A program made the translations under genes and the position numbers. Of a stretch of DNA of 33,274 nucleotides, positions 7,777 to 14,993 are shown piece after piece; the stretch's first letter is position 1; every line of letters begins with the position of its first letter. The stretch is taken from assembly GCA_044225155.1 (NCBI GenBank), contig JBGAJB010000011.1, forward strand, positions 1 through 33,274, in the 5' to 3' direction. The notes under the pieces were generated by a model, which saw only the letters and a list, made by a program, of their open reading frames with translations, did not search any database and had not been told where the DNA came from. The DNA is from CAYMBL01 sp044225155 (GTDB lineage Bacteria > Planctomycetota > Phycisphaerae > UBA1845 > Fen-1342).

Positions 7777-8964
7777 CTAATTCCCTAGATACTTGAAGCG
7801 CCGAATGCGCGCGTTGCCCGCATCGGCGACATAGACGTATCGATCCTCAGTCACAAAGACCGCGAGCGGCTCGTTGAGCTGCGTCTCCGTCGCCGGCAGG
7901 CCGTCGCCGTTAAACCCGGCTGTTCCGGTGCCCGCAATCGTCAGCACGCGCGTCCGCAGCGGATCGATGTAACGGATCACATGATTTCCGGTATCGGCAA
8001 TCCAGAGCGAATGATCGCGGGCGCAAAAAACGTGCGCGGGGGTGTTGAACTGGGCGGCGAGCGGCGGGCCGTCGGCCAACCCTGCCTGCCCCGTGCCTGC
8101 AAAAGTCTCGATCAGTCCTGTGAACGGCTTCACCACCCGGACAACGTGGTTCAGCGAATCGGCAATGAATAACTCGTCCGGCGGATCTTCGGGGCTGAGC
8201 GAAAGCCCGAAGGACGGGCCGGCCGCGAGTTCGCCCGCGTGCAGCGTGGCGTTGACGGCCGCCTGTCCGTCCCCCGAATAGCCGCTAGTGCCAAGCCCGG
8301 CGTAGGCCAGGATCGAGCCATCGCCGCGCACACGACTGATGCGGCTGCAACCCTGCTCACCGACCAGGATCGATCCATCGGCCAGCACATCGACGCTGCG
8401 CGGCGCAAAGAGCGGCACACTCGCGGCGTTCTGCGAGAAATCGTCGTTACAGCCGTCGAGGCCGTTGCCAATGACGATCGAGCGCGTAGCGTGATCGGCC
8501 GCGTACCGGAAGACCTGATTCGATCCCCAGGACGCGACGAGGAATTCGCCGCTTGGCAGGGGAGTGATTCCCGTTGGAGAATCGAGCGCCTCCGTGCCGC
8601 TGGTGGAACCATCGCCCGCCAGCGTGACGATGATGCCGGTCGAGAGATCGACGCAGCGAATGCGGTGATTTTGGACGTCGGCAAAGAGCACGCGCCCGTC
8701 GCGATCGACCGCCACATCGGCCGCGCGGCTCAGCTTTGCCCGGACCGAAGCGCCGCCGTCGCCGCTGTAGCCGATTTCACCGGTACCAGCGATCGTCACG
8801 ACAGTCCCGTCCGGATTCAGCGCAATGGGCGCGTCCGGCGTGCCGGAATTTTGCGGACATCCGGCCGTCAGCGCGAGCCATAGCGCTCCCGCGCTCCACA
8901 GCACTCCGGTCGCCGCGTGCCGCTCAGGGCGCGTCGGGACCCGGCTCCGAAAAGCGCGGATCAT
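7777..8964 (-). CDS. NHL-repeat beta-propeller lipoprotein
   Basis: A 395-residue exported protein, lipobox LTAGC-P (Cys36). It consists of NHL-type propeller blades recognisable by repeated GTG-x-x-GYSGDGG loops and blade ends such as VQNHRIR, SLNHVVR, TGNHVIR and AGNARIR. Such propellers bind proteins or ligands at surfaces; no catalytic residues are visible. ATG at 8964 has GAGGAG with a 7-nt spacer and overlaps the 3' end of the MbnH-like gene by 41 nt, so the two are translationally coupled. An ATG at 8979 would add five residues. It may be a docking or scaffold component of the envelope redox complex; that is inference from context. Confidence 0.85.
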   Translation of the reverse strand: MIRAFRSRVPTRPERHAATGVLWSAGALWLALTAGCPQNSGTPDAPIALNPDGTVVTIAGTGEIGYSGDGGASVRAKLSRAADVAVDRDGRVLFADVQNHRIRCVDLSTGIIVTLAGDGSTSGTEALDSPTGITPLPSGEFLVASWGSNQVFRYAADHATRSIVIGNGLDGCNDDFSQNAASVPLFAPRSVDVLADGSILVGEQGCSRISRVRGDGSILAYAGLGTSGYSGDGQAAVNATLHAGELAAGPSFGLSLSPEDPPDELFIADSLNHVVRVVKPFTGLIETFAGTGQAGLADGPPLAAQFNTPAHVFCARDHSLWIADTGNHVIRYIDPLRTRVLTIAGTGTAGFNGDGLPATETQLNEPLAVFVTEDRYVYVADAGNARIRRFKYLGN

Positions 8965-10105
8965 GCAAGAACTCCTCATCCGTCAGAGCTTCCAGGAATG
9001 CGATCAGGTCGGCGCGCTCCTGATCCGTCAGCGTAAAACCGCGCACGAAGCCGTTCTTCAGCGGATTGGTCCGCCCATCGCCGGCGTTCGCGCCGGAGGT
9101 GATGTTCCGTCCGCCGGCTTCGTAGATGCGAATCACTTCTTCCAGCGTCGCGGCGCTGCCGTCGTGGAAATAGGGCGCGGTCACGGCCACGTTCTGCAGG
9201 CTCGGCGCGCGAAACTTGCCCATGTCGGCCGCATTTCCGGTGCTCTTGAAGAGTCCCGTGTCAGCGGCCGGATACGCGCCCATGCCGTCGATGTTGTAGA
9301 GTCCGGTGTTCTGGAAAGAACCTTCCTGAAACGCCGTGCCCTCGTGCGTCGATGCCTGGGTGAAATGGAACCCGCCATGGCAGTGATGGCACTCGAGGCG
9401 TTCGGAGAAGAACAGTTCCGCGCCGCGGCGTACGGAATCGCTGATCGCCGCGTCCTCGCCCTGGTAGATCGCGCGATGCCACGGTGAATTCCCGGACACC
9501 ATCGTGCGAAGGAAGCTCGCGATCGACTTCACGGCGTTGTCGAAGTTGATGGGGTCCCGGCTGTCGGGAAATGCCGCCTGGAACATCGCGACATATTGAG
9601 CATCGTCGCGGAAACGCGCGAGGACTTCCTCTTCGTGGCCCGTCAGGCCGAGCTCGATGGGATCCTCGCCGAACATCGGAACGAGCATCTGCTGTTCAAA
9701 CGTCACCAGGACTTTGCTGGACCAGGTCAGGCTGGAGTAGTAAAGCGCATTCGCCAGTCCCGGACTGTTGCGCCCCGTTGCATGGCCCGTCGATCCGAGC
9801 GGCATCACGCGCGGATCGGCGAATCCGAATTGCTGCTGATGACAGGACGAGCAGGACTCCGTGCCGTTTCCTGAGAGCCGCTTGTCGTAGAAGAGATGGC
9901 GTCCGAGGGTGACTTTTTCAACGGTCAGAGGATTGTCGTCCGGGATGATCGGGTTCGGGAATCCGGCCGGCAGTTGCAGGTCATACGGCGTGGTCGTGCC
10001 CGTCCCCGGCGCATCGGGCATGGAAACCGGGCAGCCGGCAAGCAACCAGAGCGCGCCGCCGGCAGCGCTCATGAATGCCAGGAGTTTTCGCCCGGAACCG
10101 AACAT
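8924..10105 (-). CDS. mbnH: MbnH/MauG-like dihaem enzyme, lipoprotein
   Basis: A 393-residue lipoprotein (lipobox LLAGC-P, Cys25) with two haem c motifs: C85-S-S-C88-H89 and C239-H-H-C242-H243. It also has the dihaem peroxidase landmarks GRHLFYDKRLSGNG before haem 1 and a PSLQNVAVTAPYFHDG segment near 301-316. The family is MauG/cytochrome-c-peroxidase-like. The neighbour is an MbnP-type protein, so this is the MbnH ('metallo-mystery pair' dihaem enzyme) branch. Characterised MbnH oxidises a Trp of MbnP to kynurenine, creating a copper site. ATG at 10105 lies 24 nt after the MbnP stop with AAGGG upstream. Assignment to MbnH rather than a plain peroxidase rests on the pairing. Confidence 0.88.
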   Translation of the reverse strand: MFGSGRKLLAFMSAAGGALWLLAGCPVSMPDAPGTGTTTPYDLQLPAGFPNPIIPDDNPLTVEKVTLGRHLFYDKRLSGNGTESCSSCHQQQFGFADPRVMPLGSTGHATGRNSPGLANALYYSSLTWSSKVLVTFEQQMLVPMFGEDPIELGLTGHEEEVLARFRDDAQYVAMFQAAFPDSRDPINFDNAVKSIASFLRTMVSGNSPWHRAIYQGEDAAISDSVRRGAELFFSERLECHHCHGGFHFTQASTHEGTAFQEGSFQNTGLYNIDGMGAYPAADTGLFKSTGNAADMGKFRAPSLQNVAVTAPYFHDGSAATLEEVIRIYEAGGRNITSGANAGDGRTNPLKNGFVRGFTLTDQERADLIAFLEALTDEEFLHDPRFSEPGPDAP

Positions 10106-10129
10106 TGACCCTTACCTTCGTGCTAACGC

Positions 10130-11281
10130 CTACTCGTGTTCCTCGTGGCCACCGAACGGCTCGCAATTCGGATCGTTGGCACAGTTCGTGGAGAGATACG
10201 CATGGAGATCGTCGTACTCCGCCTGGGTCAGCGTCGTGAACTTCACGCCCTGCGGATGCGGTCCCGGCGCTCGATGCTCGATCAGATGCTCGATCGGATC
10301 GGCGCGGATGTCCGGGCCGATGTTCCCCGAGCCGTCTTCAGAGTGGCAGTTGGCACACGCCAGCACCTGGCCGCCCTGCGTCGCCCGCGCCGTGGTGAAG
10401 ATGCGACGACCGCGGTCGAAGCCGGATTCAGCCTGGAACACAATCTGATTCGCGCAGTCATCCGTGCAGACGCCGGAGGAAAACGCCAGACCCAGCATGG
10501 GAAACAGCGAGGTACACTCGTTCACATCGTCGGAAAAACTCTGGCAGCCCGCCGCAGAATCCGGCGTGTCAGTCGCGAGATCAGAGGCGCTGAAGAGCTT
10601 CTGAATGTCGAAGACGATTGTATCGGTATCGACGTCCATTGAATCAAACGCGACCGTCGGGCGATTGGGATGCGCGCAGCCGGAGACAGGTGCGCTCGCG
10701 GGCCCGTTCGCATCGCACATTGTGCTGCCCAGGTGCATCGACCACTGTGTCTCGTCGCTCTTTCTCAGGTCCACGCGGATGAACTTATGTCCGCCGGCCC
10801 ACGACCAAAACATCGACGAGACATTCAGCGGCGAAGGGGAAGCGGCAATGTCGTCGTGATTCAGCTCGAAGGGCACGCCGATGTCGAATCGCACGCCGGA
10901 ATACGAACCATCGGGCACCGTTCCGGTGACAACGGAGTTCGTTTCGGTCGTGCCGAGATCGCCGCATCCGTCTTCGAAATCGAGCAGCGCGACATTTGAC
11001 GTCTGCCACTTGCCGTCCTGCGTGAGCGTGAGCGGGACTTCGTCGCCGTCGCTGTTGATCAGCCGAATGTTCGAGACGTAGAAACGCGCGTCGAGAAGCT
11101 GTGCCGAAACGGCCGTCGTGCCGAGACCGTCGAAATTTGCGCCACAGGTCGCGAGCGTGTCACCCATCTGGGCCGCGAACTTGAGGCTGATCGACTTGGT
11201 CTGCGCGGTTGGATTGGCCGGGCATCCGAGAATGCCGAGCGGTAAGAGACTTGCAATCGCCACGGGAAGCAGTTTTCTCAC
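10130..11281 (-). CDS. mbnP: MbnP-family copper-binding protein fused to a C-terminal cytochrome c domain
   Basis: A 383-residue lipoprotein (lipobox GILGC-P, Cys20). Residues about 30-275 match the MbnP / four-Cys metallo-mystery pair family: LLDARFYVSNIRLI, GKWQTSNVALLDFEDG, GVRFDIGVPFELNHDD, and the Trp-rich SMFWSWAGGHKFIRVD (W159, W161), with scattered Cys (46, 106, 189, 202, 246, 256, 272). A separate C-terminal segment carries C309-A-N-C312-H313 and a C-terminal helix typical of a monohaem cytochrome c, so donor or acceptor haem is built into the MbnP partner. The protein ends in a His/Glu-rich tail that could bind metal. The start is GTG at 11281 with AAAGGG upstream, 26 nt after the preceding NHL stop. 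Which Trp might be converted to kynurenine cannot be told. Confidence 0.88.
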   Translation of the reverse strand: MRKLLPVAIASLLPLGILGCPANPTAQTKSISLKFAAQMGDTLATCGANFDGLGTTAVSAQLLDARFYVSNIRLINSDGDEVPLTLTQDGKWQTSNVALLDFEDGCGDLGTTETNSVVTGTVPDGSYSGVRFDIGVPFELNHDDIAASPSPLNVSSMFWSWAGGHKFIRVDLRKSDETQWSMHLGSTMCDANGPASAPVSGCAHPNRPTVAFDSMDVDTDTIVFDIQKLFSASDLATDTPDSAAGCQSFSDDVNECTSLFPMLGLAFSSGVCTDDCANQIVFQAESGFDRGRRIFTTARATQGGQVLACANCHSEDGSGNIGPDIRADPIEHLIEHRAPGPHPQGVKFTTLTQAEYDDLHAYLSTNCANDPNCEPFGGHEEHE

Positions 11282-11306
11282 AAAGACCCTTTCGGGGAAA
11301 TTGCAC

Positions 11307-12487
11307 TTATTGGGAGAGGAAAGCGACGACGCGCCGAACTCGGTTGTTGGACGTATCGCTGATCCACATAGAGCCGTCGGAATCGAAATTCACGCCGGCC
11401 GGGGCATTCAGGATCGCGCGCGAATAGGGACCGCCGTCTCGCCATAGCGCGCCGTTCCCCCCCCCCCCCCCCCCCGACGACGGTCGTAATGAAGCCCTGC
11501 GTATCGATCTTGCCGGATTGCATTGTTGCCCGAATCCGCCACATACAGATCGCCGGCTGGCGAAAACACCAGGTCATACGGTGCGTTCAAAGTCGCCTGG
11601 GCCGCCGGACCGCCATCGCCGGTGAATCCGAACGAACCGGTTCCCGCGATCGTGGTGATGCGTCCCTGCTGGTCGACCATCCGGATGCAGTGATTGCCGG
11701 TGTCGCAGAAGAACAGCCGACCGTGGGCGTCGAGTCGAAGTCGGGAAGGCGCGCTGATGGTCGCATCGGCGCCCGGACCGCCATCGCCGCTGTAGCCGCG
11801 CACGCCTGTCCCCGCGACGCGGTGGATCATGCCGGCCGCATCGACGAAACGAATGGTGTGCGCGGTCTCATCCGAGAAATAGAAACCGCCGTCCGGTGTG
11901 ACCGCGACTCCGAAGGGCATCAGCATGCGGGCGGAGAGCGCCGGCCCCTCATCGCCGTCGGTGCCGAAGTCGCCGTTTCCGGCGATGATTTCGACGCGCT
12001 GATCAGTATTGACGCGGAAGATGAGCGGGGCATGATTGCCCGCGAAGTACATCCGCCCCTGGGCATCCAGCTCGACATCGCTGGCGTGATGCAGAGACGT
12101 TTCCACCGCCAGGGCGCCCGGAACGGGAAACGCCTCGAAGCCGTAGCCGATCAGTGTTTCCAGTGTGCCGTTCGCGTCGATGCGGCGCAGGCGCAGATTA
12201 TTCCAATCAAGAATCAGGGCGCGATCCGACTGGTCGAAGCAGACGTCCAGCGGAAAGTAGAGCGAGCTGACGATGGCCTGCTTGCCATCGCCTTCGAAAG
12301 CGGCGCGGCCCGTGCCCGCTACCGTGCAGATCGTGCCCGGAATGTCGCACACGTCGGAATACGTGTTGTCATCACCAGAACTGGACGTGTTGTCATTGGT
12401 GTTGGTCGAATTGCCGTCCGTCGACGGGCATCCGCCGCAGAGCAGTCCCAGCGCAGCGCCGGTGAAGATGACACAGAATCGCCGCAT
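11307..12487 (-). pseudogene. NHL-repeat lipoprotein gene with two frame disruptions near the 3' end
   Basis: ATG at 12487 is preceded by AAGGAGG. The product starts with a lipobox (LLCGGC-P, Cys20) and runs through NHL blades (RSGYSGDGG-like loops, TGNHCIR, SGNNAIR). The natural frame is lost twice. Around 11515-11518 one extra base shifts NNAIR-K-IDTQGFITTV out of frame. A run of 19 G (minus strand) at 11457-11475 then shifts it again. With both corrected the protein continues as WRDGGPYSRAILNAPAGV ... SNNRVRRVVAFLSQ and stops at 11307, just before the mbnP start, exactly where an operon gene should end. Both shifts have the same sign. They may be true mutations, sequencing errors, or, for the G run, a slippery tract. 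Confidence 0.75.
11457..11475. repeat. 19-nt poly-C/poly-G tract inside an NHL gene
   Basis: Nineteen consecutive C on the plus strand (G on the coding strand), encoding a run of glycines. Eighteen would restore frame at this point. Such tracts can be phase-variable, but they are also common artefacts of sequencing. Confidence 0.95.
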
Positions 12488-12527
12488 GGCTCGCCTCCTT
12501 CGCGCGATCACCCGGATGCGAGACACG

Positions 12528-13019
12528 CTAATTGTTCGGTGCGCCTTCGTTGATCCACGTTTCGATCGTGGCAAGCTGCGTTTCCGTCAGTGGCGGCAGC
12601 AGCAGAGGCATCGGATCACCGATTGGCGGGAAGCCGCGCAATTTCTGCATCAGATAGCTGGAGTCGGCATCGCCGGGCTTGACTGCGCACAGCCCCAGAA
12701 TGCTGGCCTCTTCGCCTTGCTTAAACATGTCATCGTAGGTCCCGAGTTCAAAATTCGAGGAGACGAACGAGCCGCCGTGACAACCAGCCGCCAGGCAGCC
12801 TGCAGTCTGGAAGATGGGCAGAATGTCGATGGAATAGCGGACCGTCGCGGCGGCGTTATCCGTTCCGGAAGTCGCGCAACCACCCCCGTCTCCCGCAAAG
12901 GGATCGCCGCCGATGTTGTTGTTCCCACTCGGGCACCCGCCGAAGGCGGCCAGTGTGAGCGCTCCGCCTATCGAAAACGCCAGCGCTGCCATGAATTGCG
13001 TGTCGGTGCGCAAGTTCAT
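12528..13019 (-). CDS. Cytochrome c-like lipoprotein with a CX4CH haem motif
   Basis: A 163-residue lipoprotein (lipobox FGGC-P, Cys29). The segment DILPIFQTAGC75-LAAG-C80-H81 has the shape of a haem c site in soluble domains of planctomycetes and myxobacteria, but with four residues between the cysteines. The C-terminal GDPMPLL (Met138) offers a distal Met ligand, and a final helix (ETQLATIETWINEGA) matches the cytochrome c terminal helix. ATG at 13019 has AAAGGA immediately upstream. It is the first gene of the minus-strand run and lies 68 nt from a good promoter. Haem attachment to CX4CH is known in some proteins but is inferred here. Confidence 0.8.
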   Translation of the reverse strand: MNLRTDTQFMAALAFSIGGALTLAAFGGCPSGNNNIGGDPFAGDGGGCATSGTDNAAATVRYSIDILPIFQTAGCLAAGCHGGSFVSSNFELGTYDDMFKQGEEASILGLCAVKPGDADSSYLMQKLRGFPPIGDPMPLLLPPLTETQLATIETWINEGAPNN

Positions 13020-13086
13020 ATCCTTTCTATTTTTATGAGTGCTGCGGAAGGATTCTCCCGAGCACATCTTTCTGACCCAATAACGC

Positions 13087-13116
13087 AGGATACAGTACGG
13101 CCATAACCAAAGTCAA
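13087..13116 (-). promoter_or_regulatory. Promoter of the MbnP/MbnH gene run
   Basis: On the minus strand TTGACT (13111-13116), an 18-nt spacer and TATCCT (13087-13092). It lies about 68 nt upstream of the first gene's start and faces away from the divergent promoter at 13160. Confidence 0.6.
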
Positions 13117-13159
13117 CGGGAACTTATTCCGAATTTTCTCGACAATTTCAGAAAAATGC

Positions 13160-13188
13160 TTGAATCATCGAAACCGCGCCGATATGTT
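13160..13188 (+). promoter_or_regulatory. Promoter of the NHL-cytochrome genes
   Basis: TTGAAT (13160-13165), 17-nt spacer, TATGTT (13183-13188), 73 nt before the ATG at 13262. It is divergent to the 13087-13116 promoter with only 43 nt between the -35 boxes, so a shared regulator could bind between them. The AT-rich interval 13117-13159 is the obvious place. Confidence 0.6.
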
Positions 13189-13261
13189 AGGCGAAGCGAC
13201 CTAGCCAATCGTTCGCGAGGGTTCAAGAGCGGTACATCGCCGCGTTAAGAGGAGAAGGGAC

Positions 13262-14941
13262 ATGAATTTGCTGCGCCTTGGCGCCATCGGGGTGTTCTTC
13301 ACATCGGCCCTTGTCCTCATTGGATGCCCGCCTGCGACGGTTCAGCTGCCCGGCGATTCGAGCTCGGGTGGCGACATCGTGCTTCCCTCCCAGGATCCGA
13401 TTGCGTCCGGTAAGTCACTGTACGGCGCGCGACGCTGCATTAACTGCCATGGTGCGGACGGTCTCGGCAACCCAATCGCGAACGCGCCGGCGGTCGTTGG
13501 CCGCAGTGCCGACGCGCTCAACACCGTCCTCCGGATTCCGTGTGACGACATCACCGTGGTCGTCAATTGCCACCCCGTCAAAATGCCAGATTTGACCGAC
13601 TCGCAGCTTTCCGATCTCTCCGCCTACCTGGTCACGCTGCAAGGGAACGAGGTCGAGAACGCGGGGCCGGTCTGCGACAATATTCCGGGTCATATCTGCA
13701 CCGTCGCCGGCAACGGCGTCTCCGGCAATCGCGCGGGCAATGGGCAGATGGCGCGGACGCAATATCTGTTCTGGCCCCAAAACGTAACGTTGGACCCGCA
13801 GGGCCGACTGGTCATCACCGATTGGAACAACTACATCATCCGTCGCATTGAAAACAGCGGCTGCCAGACGATCACGGATTCCGCGGGCGGCGTGGGAGTG
13901 GATTGCCCGGTGACCAATCTGGTCGGCACGGGTGGTCTCGGCGACAGTTGCTCGACAGCGGCCATGCCGGTCTTGGCGACGAACGCGGTGATGAACCACC
14001 CGGTCGGCATTCTGTTCGACGATCTGATTCCCGGCGAAAACAACATGATCCTCTGGGGTTGGCACCAGTGGAAGATCAAGTATGTGCCGGTCAACGCGGA
14101 CGGCACCACCGGCGAGCTGTATTGCCTGTTCGGCAGCGGCCGCGGCGCGGGCCCGGAAAATGTCGCGGCCGGCTTCTCCGTGGATGGAGCGACCGGGCCG
14201 ACCAAGTTCAATCTGCCGAGTTCCTGCGTCTACGACAACGACATGAATTTCTACATCTCGGACCAGGCGAATGAACGTATCCGCGTCGTGCGTCCGGATG
14301 GCGATGATCTGTACACGTCAGCCGCGGCCTTCGTCAGCTCACATCAGAACAACATCATCACCACCTTCGCCGGCGGGCTGAAGGACGGCGCGGGGTTGTT
14401 CCGCAAGACGAATTTTGGCTACACCGATAGCGGCGACGGCGGCCCGGTTTCGGCTTGTACTTTCAACGTTCTGGACGGCTTCGACGCCGTGCCGCAGATG
14501 CGGCTGGCCATTGATCGCGATCGCAATCTGCTCTACGTCGCTGACTCAGAGAACAACCGCATCCGTGTAATCGATCTGAATCAGAATCCGCCGATCATCG
14601 ACACGTTTGCCGGCGGAGGCGACGACGTCATCGCTAACAACGTGCCGGCCACCGCGGCAAAACTCAATCGCCCGGCGGATGTCGACGTGGCACCTGACGG
14701 CAGCGGCGACGTGCTCATCACCGACACCTTCAATCACTGCGTGCGACTCGTGGATTTCGAGACGCGCATGATCCACACGGTCGCGGGCATGCCTGGTCCG
14801 GATTTCTCCGGATATGCCGGTGATGGCGGGCCCGCGACGATGGCGCAGCTTGCCGAGCCTGGCGGCGCCGCGATGGCCGTGGATCGCACGGTCTACATCG
14901 CGGACACGCTGAATCACCGTATCCGGAAGGTGAATCCGTAA
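13262..14941 (+). CDS. Cytochrome c-NHL propeller fusion lipoprotein
   Basis: A 559-residue lipoprotein (lipobox LIGC-P, Cys22). Residues about 45-130 form a class I cytochrome c domain: C59-I-N-C62-H63 with GADGLGN after it, a KMPDLTDSQL segment providing Met108, and a terminal helix. Residues about 140-559 form an NHL beta-propeller whose blades repeat patterns such as TVAGNGVSG, DWNNYIIRRI, ENNRIRVID, FNHCVRLVD and LNHRIRKV. The ATG follows an AGGAGAAGGGAC ribosome site. It is divergently transcribed from the MbnP/MbnH run and followed 52 nt later by a related gene. Probably an envelope electron carrier tethered to a propeller; the partner is unknown. Confidence 0.9.
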   Translation: MNLLRLGAIGVFFTSALVLIGCPPATVQLPGDSSSGGDIVLPSQDPIASGKSLYGARRCINCHGADGLGNPIANAPAVVGRSADALNTVLRIPCDDITVVVNCHPVKMPDLTDSQLSDLSAYLVTLQGNEVENAGPVCDNIPGHICTVAGNGVSGNRAGNGQMARTQYLFWPQNVTLDPQGRLVITDWNNYIIRRIENSGCQTITDSAGGVGVDCPVTNLVGTGGLGDSCSTAAMPVLATNAVMNHPVGILFDDLIPGENNMILWGWHQWKIKYVPVNADGTTGELYCLFGSGRGAGPENVAAGFSVDGATGPTKFNLPSSCVYDNDMNFYISDQANERIRVVRPDGDDLYTSAAAFVSSHQNNIITTFAGGLKDGAGLFRKTNFGYTDSGDGGPVSACTFNVLDGFDAVPQMRLAIDRDRNLLYVADSENNRIRVIDLNQNPPIIDTFAGGGDDVIANNVPATAAKLNRPADVDVAPDGSGDVLITDTFNHCVRLVDFETRMIHTVAGMPGPDFSGYAGDGGPATMAQLAEPGGAAMAVDRTVYIADTLNHRIRKVNP

Positions 14942-14993
14942 TCAGCGGCGACGGCCTAATCAGAGGAAATGATTCCACGCGAGAGGAATTGAA

